Below, piece by piece: positions 1 through 5,280 of a stretch of 5,280 nt of DNA; position 1 is the stretch's first letter; each line of letters begins with the position of its first letter. The position numbers and the translations under genes are program-made. Origin of the DNA: Proteobacteria bacterium UBA664. GTDB taxonomy: Bacteria > Pseudomonadota > Gammaproteobacteria > UBA7966. A model generated the notes under the pieces. It had not been told where the DNA came from. It did no database searches and saw nothing but the letters and a program-made list of their open reading frames with translations. The stretch lies in NCBI GenBank assembly GCA_002299125.1, contig DBNU01000157.1:1-5280 (forward strand), given 5' to 3'.

Positions 1-917
1 ACCTGAAAGACTCCGGGGTCAGCGTCACCGTCGGTCTGCGTCCGGGCTCTGCCTCCTTCACCAAGGCCGAGGCTGCCGGCCTCGAGGCCGCTCCAGTCGA
101 GCAGGCCATCGCCGGTGCCGATCTGGTGATGGTGCTGGCACCCGATGAACACCAGGCCGCGCTTTACCGCGATGCCATCGCCCCGAACATCCGTCACGGT
201 GCGGCCCTCGCCTTCGCCCATGGCTTCAATATCCACTTTGGTGCCATCGTCCCGCGAGCGGATCTCGATGTCCTCATGATCGCGCCCAAGGGTCCGGGGC
301 ATCTGGTACGTTCCACCTACACTCAGGGCGGCGGCGTACCCTCCCTCATCGCCATCGCCCAGGACGCCTCCGGCCGTGCCCGCGACATCGCGCTTTCCTA
401 CGCCAGTGCCAACGGCGGTGGTCGCGCCGGCATCATCGAGACCACCTTCCGCGAGGAGTGCGAGACCGATCTCTTCGGCGAGCAGGTCGTGCTCTGCGGC
501 GGTCTCACGGCCCTCATCCAGGCCGGCTTCGAGACCCTGGTGGAGGCCGGTTACGCGCCTGAAATGGCCTACTTCGAGTGTCTGCACGAGGTGAAGCTCA
601 TCGTCGATCTCATCTACGAGGGTGGCATCGCCAACATGCGCTATTCGATCTCCAACACCGCCGAATACGGCGACCTTACCCGCGGGCCGCGCATCGTCAC
701 CGACGAGACCCGCGCCGAGATGAAGCGCATCCTGGCCGAGATCCAGCAAGGCCGCTTCGCACGGGAGTTCATCGGTGAATGCCAGGCCGGTGGCACCACC
801 CTGCATGCGATGCGGCGTCAGTCCCGCGAACATCTCATCGAACAGGTGGGTGAGCGTCTGCGCGGCATGATGCCGTGGATCGGGGCCAACAAGCTGGTCG
901 ATCGCAGCCGCAACTGA
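1..917 (+). CDS. ilvC: Ketol-acid reductoisomerase (NADP+), class I short form, 5' end outside window
   Basis: Catalyses the Mg2+- and NADPH-dependent isomerisation and reduction of acetolactate/acetohydroxybutyrate to dihydroxy acids in cytoplasmic valine, isoleucine and leucine-precursor synthesis. The frame is open from base 3; 304 residues are visible. By remembered alignment to the 338-residue Pseudomonas enzyme, about 34 N-terminal residues are missing, including the glycine-rich Rossmann motif, so the length fits the short form exactly. In that numbering I see the NADPH-phosphate loop GLRPGSAS (R47, S50, S52), AFAHGF with catalytic H107, IAPKGPGH with K130, metal ligands D190 and E194 in TDLFGEQ, E226 and E230 in FECLHEVKL, and S251 in RYSIS. 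The C-terminus MMPWIGANKLVDRSRN is typical. No key residue is missing. The internal GTG/ATG at 126/129 lies inside the conserved fold and is not the start. pssA follows after 103 bases. Confidence 0.98.
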   Translation, partial: LKDSGVSVTVGLRPGSASFTKAEAAGLEAAPVEQAIAGADLVMVLAPDEHQAALYRDAIAPNIRHGAALAFAHGFNIHFGAIVPRADLDVLMIAPKGPGHLVRSTYTQGGGVPSLIAIAQDASGRARDIALSYASANGGGRAGIIETTFREECETDLFGEQVVLCGGLTALIQAGFETLVEAGYAPEMAYFECLHEVKLIVDLIYEGGIANMRYSISNTAEYGDLTRGPRIVTDETRAEMKRILAEIQQGRFAREFIGECQAGGTTLHAMRRQSREHLIEQVGERLRGMMPWIGANKLVDRSRN

Positions 918-923
918 TGGCGC

Positions 924-964
924 TCCCCACGCCCGAGGGCATCGATCGCCCCCGGGCGTGGGGG
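924..964 (+). terminator. Strong GC-rich stem-loop after ilvC, no U-tract
   Basis: Begins 7 bases past the ilvC stop. The arms CCCCACGCCCG (925-935) and CGGGCGTGGGG (953-963) pair perfectly over 11 bp, with a possible T-G pair outside (924/964). After one A-C mismatch, GGGC (937-940) pairs with GCCC (948-951), leaving a 7-base loop ATCGATC. The next bases are AATCCC rather than a run of T, so it is not a canonical intrinsic terminator. It may act as a partial or Rho-assisted terminator, or as a 3'-end stabiliser that sets ilvC mRNA abundance relative to pssA. The structure is seen; the function is inferred. Confidence 0.5.
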
Positions 965-967
965 AAT

Positions 968-1000
968 CCCTACCCACCGAGCCGGCGCTCAGGGGTAGGG
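968..1000 (+). other. Second inverted repeat in the ilvC-pssA spacer
   Basis: CCCTACCC (968-975) and GGGTAGGG (993-1000) are perfect 8-base inverted repeats. Inside them GAGC (979-982) pairs with GCTC (987-990) around a CGGC tetraloop, so the RNA could form a two-part stem. It starts 4-5 bases after the preceding hairpin and ends 9 bases before the pssA Shine-Dalgarno, so it could influence pssA translation or mRNA processing. No T-run follows. A DNA operator is an alternative reading. The function is inferred only. Confidence 0.4.
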
Positions 1001-1009
1001 TCAACCACC

Positions 1010-1016
1010 GAGGGGG
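1010..1016 (+). promoter_or_regulatory. Ribosome binding site setting the GTG start of pssA
   Basis: GAGGGGG lies 4 bases before GTG at 1021. The frame is open back to a GTG at 958, but that codon lies inside the first hairpin and the extra residues (GESLPTEP...) read through both inverted repeats and look non-coding. The 1021 start puts the protein's first hydrophobic segment at the place usual for the family. Confidence 0.7.
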
Positions 1017-1020
1017 CAGC

Positions 1021-1755
1021 GTGAACACCCCGGCCCCGCATCGTCAGGGGATCTATCTGCTCCCCAACCTTCTCACCACTGCCGCCCTGGCCGCCGGCTT
1101 CTATGCCATCACGGCGACCGTAGCCGGGCACCACTCGGTAGCGGCGGGCGCCATCCTCATCGCCTTCATCCTCGATGGCCTGGATGGCCGGGTTGCGCGC
1201 CTGACCGGCACCGAAAGTGCCTTCGGTGCACATTACGATTCGCTCGCGGACATGGTGTCCTTCGGCGTCGCGCCGGCGCTCACGGCCCTGCTCTGGGCGC
1301 TCGCGGCGCACGGGCGGATCGGCACCGCGCTCGCATTCCTCTTCGTCGCGGCGGTAGCCCTGCGTCTGGCGCGCTTCAACAGCCAGTCCGGTGTGGCGGA
1401 CAAACGCTGGTTTCAAGGCCTACCGAGCCCAGCCGGCGCAGGCATGGTGGCAAGCCTGGTCTGGCTCATGCAGGCACATGGTCTTGACGCCCAGCGCACG
1501 CCGGTGGTCCTCGTACTGCTGCCCGTGATCGCCGCGCTCATGGTGAGCAATCTGCGCTACACAAGCTTCAAGGGTTTCGACCCGGCGGGTCGCGTACCTT
1601 TCCTGGGGGCGCTCGCCATCGTGCTCGGCCTTGCCGTAGCCTTCACCACGCCTGCGCTGGTGACCTTCCTGCTCTTCGCCGGCTATGCGATCTCCGGCCC
1701 GGCCCTGACCCTGCGCCAGCGTGCCCGCCTGCGGGCAGGACGGCAGCGGGGCTGA
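1021..1755 (+). CDS. pssA: CDP-diacylglycerol-serine O-phosphatidyltransferase (phosphatidylserine synthase, membrane type)
   Basis: Transfers the phosphatidyl group of CDP-diacylglycerol to L-serine, releasing CMP; the product is the precursor of phosphatidylethanolamine. It is an integral inner-membrane enzyme of the CDP-alcohol phosphatidyltransferase family. The 244-residue protein carries the complete signature D-x2-D-G-x2-A-R-x8-G-x3-D-x3-D at residues 52-77 (D52, D55, G56, A59, R60, G69, D73, D77). It also has PssA-typical blocks RLARFN (115-120), FQGLPSPAGAG (131-141) and MVSNLRYTSFK (174-184). These separate it from PgsA-type relatives. About seven or eight hydrophobic segments are visible (near 11-31, 36-51, 79-97, 100-117, 137-152, 160-177, 192-227), followed by an Arg-rich tail. 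Translation starts with GTG behind GAGGGGG. The ilvC-pssA-leuA neighbourhood is familiar in proteobacteria. The MBOAT gene follows after 71 bases, perhaps co-transcribed. Confidence 0.95.
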   Translation: MNTPAPHRQGIYLLPNLLTTAALAAGFYAITATVAGHHSVAAGAILIAFILDGLDGRVARLTGTESAFGAHYDSLADMVSFGVAPALTALLWALAAHGRIGTALAFLFVAAVALRLARFNSQSGVADKRWFQGLPSPAGAGMVASLVWLMQAHGLDAQRTPVVLVLLPVIAALMVSNLRYTSFKGFDPAGRVPFLGALAIVLGLAVAFTTPALVTFLLFAGYAISGPALTLRQRARLRAGRQRG

Positions 1756-1764
1756 AGCGCCCAA

Positions 1765-1796
1765 GCTGCGGCCCGCCAGAGGGTGGCGCGCGCAGC
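1765..1796 (+). other. Weak stem-loop in the pssA-MBOAT spacer
   Basis: GCTGCG (1765-1770) can pair with CGCAGC (1791-1796), and inside it CGCC (1774-1777) with GGCG (1785-1788) around AGAGGGT. The two stems are separated by an imperfect internal loop and no T-run follows. This is easily produced by chance at this GC content. I see no convincing promoter in the 71-base spacer, which leaves read-through from pssA possible. Confidence 0.2.
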
Positions 1797-1826
1797 GCAG
1801 TCAGATCGCAGGAAACCGGCCGGACC

Positions 1827-3236
1827 ATGCTTTTCAACTCCTACACCTTCGCGGTCTTCTTCGTGGTGCTGTTCGCACTCGACCGCGCCATCGGCCACTG
1901 GCCGACGCGCAAGGCCCTGCTGCTGCTGGCGAGCTATCTCTTCTACGCGGCTTGGAATCCGCTCTACGTCTTCATACTCGGCGGCTCCACCGGCCTCGAC
2001 TGGTGGCTCGCGCGTGCCCTCGACCGCGCTGAGGGCCTGCGATTGCGCAAGGCGCTGCTGATTCTGAGTCTGGTCGCCAATCTGGGCCTGCTCGCCTTCT
2101 TCAAGTACTGGACGCTGTTCATGGACGGGCTGGCCGCGCTGCTGCTCGGCATCGGACAGCCGGACGCGCTGCCGCGACACAATCTGCTGCTGCCGGTCGG
2201 CATCTCCTTCTACACCTTCGCCTCGCTGTCCTACACCATCGATGTCTACCGGCGAAAGGTGCGGGCCGACGCCAGCCTGCCGGACTACGCCCTGTTCGTC
2301 TCCTTCTTCCCGCATCTGGTCGCCGGCCCCATCGTCCGCGCCTACCAGTTCCTGCCGCAGCTTCGTGCGCCGCGACGAGCCACAAGTGCACAGGTGGAAT
2401 GGGGGCTCACCCTGCTCATCCTCGGCCTGTTCAGCAAGGCGGTGATGGCGGACTTCCTGTTCGCCCCGGTGGTCGACACCGTGTTCGCAGACCCCGCACG
2501 CTTCGGCACCATCGAAGCGCTGGCGGGTGTCATCGCATTCTCCGGGCAGATCTACTACGACTTCGCCGGCTATTCGCTCTGTGCCATCGGTCTCGCCCTG
2601 TGCTTCGGCTTCGAATTCCCGGACAACTTCCGCTACCCCTATGCGGCCATCGGTCTGCGCGACTTCTGGCGACGCTGGCACATCTCACTCTCGACCTGGA
2701 TCCGCGATTACCTGTATTTCTCCCTCGGCGGCAGTCGCTCCGGGCCGTGGCGCAATGGCTTCAACCTGCTCATCACCATGACCTTGGCCGGCCTCTGGCA
2801 CGGGGCTTCGCCCATGTTCCTGCTCTGGGGACTGCTGCACGGGGCCTATCTGGCAGCCGAACGTGAACTGGCTGCCCGCTGCCCGCTCCCGGCGACGGGC
2901 CTGCTGCCCGTCCTCGGGATGCTGCTGACGGTCCTGTTGGTGACCCTGACCTGGATCCCCTTCCGCGCACCCGATCTCGCGACCCTGCTCGGGGTACTGG
3001 GGGCGCTCTGCGCGCACGACACCAGCCTCAAGCTCGATGCCTTGACGCTGCTCGGCGTCTACCTCGGCTTCAGCGCCACCCTGGCCTGGCAATGGCACTG
3101 GCGTGAAGGCTCACCGGAGCTCGCCTTCGGCCACCTGCGCACCATCCCGCGTGCCACTCTGCTCGGCGCCTGTCTTCTGCTGATCTTCCTGTGTTCGGGC
3201 GGCGATGAACGTACCTTCATCTACTTCCAGTTCTGA
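1827..3236 (+). CDS. MBOAT-family membrane-bound O-acyltransferase, AlgI/DltB-like
   Basis: Polytopic inner-membrane protein of 469 residues. Relatives such as AlgI, PatA and DltB take an acyl group from a cytoplasmic donor and pass it through the membrane to a periplasmic partner that esterifies a cell-surface polymer. Family marks are the N-terminus MLFNSYTFAVFF, LLLLASYLFYAAWNPLY (31-47), the STGLDWW block (54-60), LLPVGISFYTF (121-131), HLVAGPIVRAYQFLPQL (163-179), DFWRRWHISLSTWIRDY (279-295) and GLWHGASPMFLLWGLLHGAYL (322-342). The C-terminus is FIYFQF. H325 of the WHG motif is the expected catalytic histidine; H285 and H338 are also conserved-looking. Roughly eleven or twelve hydrophobic segments span the chain. 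AlgI is somewhat longer (about 520) and DltB shorter (about 400). The ATG at 1827 has only a modest AGGA at 1810-1813, 13 bases away, but MLFNS is the usual start. The next gene follows after 18 bases. The acceptor cannot be read from sequence, so no symbol is given. Confidence 0.93.
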   Translation: MLFNSYTFAVFFVVLFALDRAIGHWPTRKALLLLASYLFYAAWNPLYVFILGGSTGLDWWLARALDRAEGLRLRKALLILSLVANLGLLAFFKYWTLFMDGLAALLLGIGQPDALPRHNLLLPVGISFYTFASLSYTIDVYRRKVRADASLPDYALFVSFFPHLVAGPIVRAYQFLPQLRAPRRATSAQVEWGLTLLILGLFSKAVMADFLFAPVVDTVFADPARFGTIEALAGVIAFSGQIYYDFAGYSLCAIGLALCFGFEFPDNFRYPYAAIGLRDFWRRWHISLSTWIRDYLYFSLGGSRSGPWRNGFNLLITMTLAGLWHGASPMFLLWGLLHGAYLAAERELAARCPLPATGLLPVLGMLLTVLLVTLTWIPFRAPDLATLLGVLGALCAHDTSLKLDALTLLGVYLGFSATLAWQWHWREGSPELAFGHLRTIPRATLLGACLLLIFLCSGGDERTFIYFQF

Positions 3237-3240
3237 GGCT

Positions 3241-3248
3241 GGAGGAGG
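3241..3248 (+). promoter_or_regulatory. Strong ribosome binding site of the SGNH-like gene
   Basis: GGAGGAGG contains a full AGGAGG core (3243-3248) six bases before ATG at 3255. It is the best Shine-Dalgarno in the window and fixes this start. It sits within the 18-base gap to the MBOAT stop codon, as expected for co-translated operon partners. Confidence 0.8.
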
Positions 3249-3254
3249 CAGCAG

Positions 3255-4397
3255 ATGACCACGCCAGCACCCGACCCCGCAGCGACTCTTCCCACCGCCA
3301 GGGAAGCCAGCGCCTGCACGCGCCTCGGTCTGGTCGTGGACGCGCGCGCCGTGGCCCTGGCACTCCTCATCGCGGCCTGCTTCATCGCCGTCATCGAACT
3401 GCGTCTGCACGCGCGCGGCTTCCGGCCGACGGTGCTCGATTCACCCGAACTCTGGGCCCACTGGCGACGCGAGGCAAACGCCCTGGGCGAGAACGCCCTG
3501 GTCTTCGTCGGTGCCTCGCGCATGCAGCTCGGCATCGACCCGGCCACCGTGACCCGCACGACGCCACTCGCCCCGGTGCAGCTTGCAATCGACGCGAGCT
3601 TCCCGTTGCCGGTGCTGGAACACATGGCCGACGACCCCGGCTTTCGTGGCCACGTCATCATGGACTTCTACCCCGCCGCGGTGACCACGCTCGATCGCGA
3701 CGACGAAGCGGCTCGCTACGTACGCCAGTTCGCGGCACAACGCCCGCCTGGGCGCCTGCCCACCTTCGACCGCACCGAGCCCTGGCTGCGTGATCGGGTA
3801 CGCTGGTCACTCGCGAGCTACGCAGACGGTGCCTCGCCCTGGCAATCACTGTGGCTGCGCGTGCTCACGCCCGCCGCCACCCCGGCCTACCTCGTCACCT
3901 GGCCTGATCGCTCACGTGAAGCCGACTATGCACTGGTACCGATGCCGGACTTCGCCCTGGGTCGTGCCATGCGGCACCTGGAAACAGCCCCAAGGGACCA
4001 CGACGGGCCAGAGCCGGTGCGCACACTGGCCGAACTCGACGCCGCCGTGGCCAGCATCCGTTCGCCGACGGCGACCCCGCCCGAGTTCCTCGCCGGCGTG
4101 GAGCGCATCGCTGCCCTGGCCCGCCGACTGGCAGAGCGCGGTGCCACCCTCACTGTCGTGCAGATGCCGACCAGCGGTTACGTGCGCGAGATCGACCGCC
4201 GGCGCTTCCCACGCGCCCTTTTCTGGGACGTACTCGCGGCCAGACTGCGGGAGGTCCCGGTCACCACGCTGTACGTCGCCGACGTACCGACCCTCGCACA
4301 CTTCGAGTGCCCCGATGGCTCGCATCTGGACCGACGCGACCGGGCGGCCTTCACTGCCGCCCTGATGCAGGCCCTGGGGCTGAGCCCAGCCCCCTGA
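3255..4397 (+). CDS. Membrane-anchored SGNH-hydrolase-like protein, probable periplasmic acyltransferase partner of the MBOAT protein
   Basis: 380 residues. A polar N-terminus of about 30 residues is followed by one hydrophobic segment (about 31-48, AVALALLIAACFIAVIEL), then a soluble domain, suggesting a type II anchor with the catalytic domain in the periplasm. VFVGASRMQLGID (83-95) looks like SGNH block I, with nucleophile S88 in G-x-S. CPDGSHLDRRD (352-362) looks like block V, with D354 and H357 in the D-x-x-H arrangement. The pair is topologically ordered as in SGNH enzymes, and the closing segment AAFTAALMQAL is a typical last helix. Between them lie a beta-strand-like VIMDFYP (134-140), a Trp- and Arg-rich middle (about 177-232) and a late strand LTVVQMPTSGY (299-309). 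Clear block II Gly and block III Asn motifs were not found. The analogy is to AlgJ/AlgX, PatB and DltD, all encoded beside MBOAT proteins. I do not recognise the exact family. A lipase/esterase role is less likely given the tight linkage. Confidence 0.75.
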   Translation: MTTPAPDPAATLPTAREASACTRLGLVVDARAVALALLIAACFIAVIELRLHARGFRPTVLDSPELWAHWRREANALGENALVFVGASRMQLGIDPATVTRTTPLAPVQLAIDASFPLPVLEHMADDPGFRGHVIMDFYPAAVTTLDRDDEAARYVRQFAAQRPPGRLPTFDRTEPWLRDRVRWSLASYADGASPWQSLWLRVLTPAATPAYLVTWPDRSREADYALVPMPDFALGRAMRHLETAPRDHDGPEPVRTLAELDAAVASIRSPTATPPEFLAGVERIAALARRLAERGATLTVVQMPTSGYVREIDRRRFPRALFWDVLAARLREVPVTTLYVADVPTLAHFECPDGSHLDRRDRAAFTAALMQALGLSPAP

Positions 4398-4427
4398 ACG
4401 CAGGCCGGCGGGTGCCGGGCCTGTGTT
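4397..4427 (+). terminator. Hairpin immediately after the SGNH-like gene
   Basis: From the last A of the stop codon, AACGCAGGCC (4397-4406) pairs with GGCCTGTGTT (4418-4427, one G-T pair at 4400/4424). The inner GGC (4407-4409) pairs with GCC (4414-4416) around the tetraloop GGGT, with one bulged G (4417). The total is 13 bp with an AA base and TT end, resembling an intrinsic terminator, but only TGTTC follows rather than a true U-tract. Its place just before a candidate leuA promoter fits an operon end. Confidence 0.5.
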
Positions 4428-4455
4428 CGCACGAGCCTACCCGGGCGACGGACGG

Positions 4456-4485
4456 TTGCCGCCGCCGCCCTGGCTCGGCTATCTT
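4456..4485 (+). promoter_or_regulatory. Candidate sigma70-type promoter of leuA
   Basis: TTGCCG (4456-4461) resembles the -35 consensus TTGACA at four of six positions, and TATCTT (4480-4485) resembles TATAAT at four of six including the key first TA and last T. The spacer is 18 bases. It is the most A/T-containing, best-spaced pair in a very GC-rich spacer and lies downstream of the hairpin at 4397-4427. Transcription would start near 4492, giving a leuA leader of about 210 bases. This is inferred from consensus only. Confidence 0.45.
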
Positions 4486-4491
4486 GCAGGC

Positions 4492-4575
4492 ATGTACGAG
4501 GCCCCGACTCCCCGGTCGCTCCAGCACCGCCCACTGGCGGGAGGCCTCCTCGCGCGCGCGCTGCGGCTGCCCTGA
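4492..4575 (+). CDS. Possible leucine leader peptide (27 codons)
   Basis: ATG at 4492 opens a 27-codon frame ending TGA at 4573-4575, translating to MYEAPTPRSLQHRPLAGGLL followed by ARALRLP. Six of 27 residues are leucine, five of them in the last 13 codons (CTG, CTC, CTC, CTG, CTG), upstream of leuA and overlapping a hairpin. That is the layout of a leu-operon attenuation leader. Against it: Leu is common in any GC-rich frame, only two Leu codons are adjacent, AGG at 4488-4490 is too close to be a normal ribosome site, and the predicted transcription start falls on the ATG, so translation would have to be leaderless. It is a candidate only. Confidence 0.3.
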   Translation: MYEAPTPRSLQHRPLAGGLLARALRLP

Positions 4576-4585
4576 GGGGCCCGCA
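4562..4585 (+). other. Hairpin over the end of the candidate leader ORF
   Basis: TGCGG (4562-4566) pairs with CCGCA (4581-4585), and GCCC (4569-4572) pairs with GGGC (4577-4580), leaving a 2-base bulge on the left and the loop TGAG. The stem contains the last Leu codon and its loop contains the TGA of the small ORF, so a ribosome finishing or stalled there would open or block it. The pairing is seen; the regulatory role is inferred. Confidence 0.4.
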
Positions 4586-4594
4586 CACCGATCC

Positions 4595-4649
4595 CCTGGC
4601 GAGGGCGACAACGCAGCAGTTCCCACCTTCGATTCCCCCCCTCGCCGGG
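4595..4649 (+). other. Long-loop stem in the leuA leader, possible attenuator element
   Basis: CCTGGCGAGGG (4595-4605) pairs with CCCTCGCCGGG (4639-4649) over 11 bp with one G-T pair, enclosing 33 bases that include a C-run at 4635-4641. An alternative pairing of GGCCCG (4578-4583) with CGGGCC (4646-4651) would disrupt both this stem and the preceding hairpin, so the two states are mutually exclusive. No T-run follows. The remaining bases to 4693 are very GC-rich, contain a GGCGCGCC palindrome (4676-4683), and show no gene. Confidence 0.35.
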
Positions 4650-4693
4650 CCTGGGGCCGCAACACCCGCCCGGGAGGCGCGCCCGCGCACACC

Positions 4694-4697
4694 GAGG
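4694..4697 (+). promoter_or_regulatory. Ribosome binding site of leuA
   Basis: GAGG lies 8 bases before ATG at 4706, a normal spacing. It supports this start, which also gives the standard LeuA N-terminus. Confidence 0.65.
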
Positions 4698-4705
4698 TCA
4701 CTCGC

Positions 4706-5280
4706 ATGCAAGACCAACTCATCATCTTCGACACCACACTCCGTGACGGCGAACAAAGCCCCGGGGCCTCCATGACCCTCGAGGAGAAGGTGCGTATCGC
4801 CCGCGCCCTTGAGCGGCTGCGGGTGGATGTCATCGAGGCCGGCTTCCCCGCCGCAAGCCCCGGCGACTTTGCCGCCGTGAAGGCGGTAGCCGAGGCCATC
4901 CGCGAATCCACCGTCTGCGGGCTGGCCCGCGCCGTCGAGCGCGACATCCACGCCGCGGCCGAATCCCTCGGCGGGGCCGAGCGTTTCCGCATCCACACCT
5001 TCATCGCCACCTCACCCATCCACATGGAAAAGAAGCTGCGCATGAGCCCGGATGAGGTGCTCGAACGCGCGGTGTGGGCGGTGCGCGAGGCGCGGCGCTT
5101 CACCGACGACGTGGAGTTCTCGCCCGAGGACGCCGGCCGCTCGAACATCGACTTCCTCTGCCGGGTGCTCGAGGCCGTGATCGACGCCGGTGCGCGTACG
5201 CTCAACATCCCGGACACCGTCGGTTACAGCCTGCCGGGGATCTTCGGCGAGACCATCCGGCAGTTGCGCGAACGCATCCC
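4706..5280 (+). CDS. leuA: 2-isopropylmalate synthase, 3' end outside window
   Basis: Condenses acetyl-CoA with 2-ketoisovalerate to 2-isopropylmalate, the first committed step of leucine synthesis, in the cytoplasm. The first 191 residues are present. DTTLRDGEQSPGASMT (9-24) carries the catalytic Arg13 and metal-binding Asp14 of the DRE-TIM metallolyase family. VIEAGFPAASPGDF (42-55), STVCGLARA (68-76), HTFIATSPIHMEKKL (97-111), VEFSPEDAGRS (136-146) and NIPDTVGY (167-174) follow in LeuA order and identify it as isopropylmalate synthase rather than homocitrate or citramalate synthase. The H-x-H metal site and the C-terminal leucine-binding regulatory domain lie beyond the window. The frame is intact to the last base. 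Upstream are a candidate promoter and attenuator-like leader, which would separate its control from the acyltransferase pair. Confidence 0.97.
   Translation, partial: MQDQLIIFDTTLRDGEQSPGASMTLEEKVRIARALERLRVDVIEAGFPAASPGDFAAVKAVAEAIRESTVCGLARAVERDIHAAAESLGGAERFRIHTFIATSPIHMEKKLRMSPDEVLERAVWAVREARRFTDDVEFSPEDAGRSNIDFLCRVLEAVIDAGARTLNIPDTVGYSLPGIFGETIRQLRERI

Noticed and set aside
126..131. GTG/ATG at 126/129 as an ilvC start
   Set aside because: The frame is open to base 3 and the upstream residues (LKDSGVSVTVGLRPGSAS) are conserved KARI sequence; the true start is before the window.
958..1020. In-frame N-terminal extension of pssA to a GTG at 958
   Set aside because: The codons run through both inverted repeats, have no Shine-Dalgarno, and add residues unlike PssA; GTG at 1021 has GAGGGGG at good spacing.
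1683..2681. 332-codon open frame on the - strand opposite the pssA 3' end and MBOAT gene
   Set aside because: Shadow frame in high-GC DNA. Its product is rich in Glu, Gln, Arg and Gly without domain motifs, while the + strand frames carry full family signatures.
1827..4397. Recent horizontal transfer of the MBOAT/SGNH pair
   Set aside because: No terminal repeats, integrase, tRNA or clear composition shift is visible; codon choice looks as GC-rich as the flanking housekeeping genes.
4676..4683. GGCGCGCC palindrome and nearby CCCGGG as a possible operator
   Set aside because: Short GC palindromes are expected by chance at this composition and there is no second copy or spacing pattern to support a protein site.
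4178..5217. Two long - strand frames (4178-4996 and 4351-5217) spanning the leuA upstream region and leuA
   Set aside because: They overlap each other and a certain leuA, run through the non-coding spacer, and give low-complexity Ser/Arg/Ala/Gly-rich translations.

Overview
The window is GC-rich, densely coding chromosomal DNA with every gene on the + strand. The protein sequences (short-form KARI, Gram-positive-type PssA, LeuA) and the order ilvC - pssA - leuA point to a proteobacterium, most likely gammaproteobacterial. That placement comes from remembered family resemblance and gene order, not a search, so genus is not claimed.

Layout: (1) 1-917, the 3' ~90% of ilvC, ketol-acid reductoisomerase of valine/isoleucine synthesis. 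(2) 918-1020, a 103-base spacer with two successive inverted repeats and the ribosome site of the next gene. (3) 1021-1755, pssA, CDP-diacylglycerol-serine O-phosphatidyltransferase, with a GTG start. (4) 1827-3236, an MBOAT-family membrane O-acyltransferase of the AlgI/DltB type. (5) 3255-4397, a membrane-anchored protein with the hallmarks of an SGNH-hydrolase-like acyltransferase, 18 bases behind the MBOAT gene and preceded by a very strong Shine-Dalgarno. (6) 4398-4705, a 308-base spacer holding a hairpin just after the SGNH stop codon, a plausible sigma70-type promoter, a 27-codon leucine-containing small ORF and further stem-loops. (7) 4706-5280, the 5' part of leuA, 2-isopropylmalate synthase, running off the window.

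How the parts fit: ilvC and leuA are branched-chain amino acid genes, and pssA commits CDP-diacylglycerol to phosphatidylserine/phosphatidylethanolamine. The ilvC-pssA-leuA neighbourhood is recurrent in proteobacteria. What stands out is the two-gene MBOAT + SGNH cassette between pssA and leuA. By analogy with AlgI/AlgJ/AlgX, PatA/PatB and DltB/DltD, such pairs move an acyl group across the inner membrane (MBOAT) and place it on a periplasmic or extracellular polymer (SGNH partner). No polymer synthesis or export gene is visible in the window, so the acceptor is unknown.

The other point of interest is the leuA upstream region, where promoter, small Leu-containing ORF and competing hairpins are arranged like a transcription-attenuation leader, but without a clear U-tract. 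The hunt found no CRISPR array, tRNA, rRNA, insertion sequence or phage gene.
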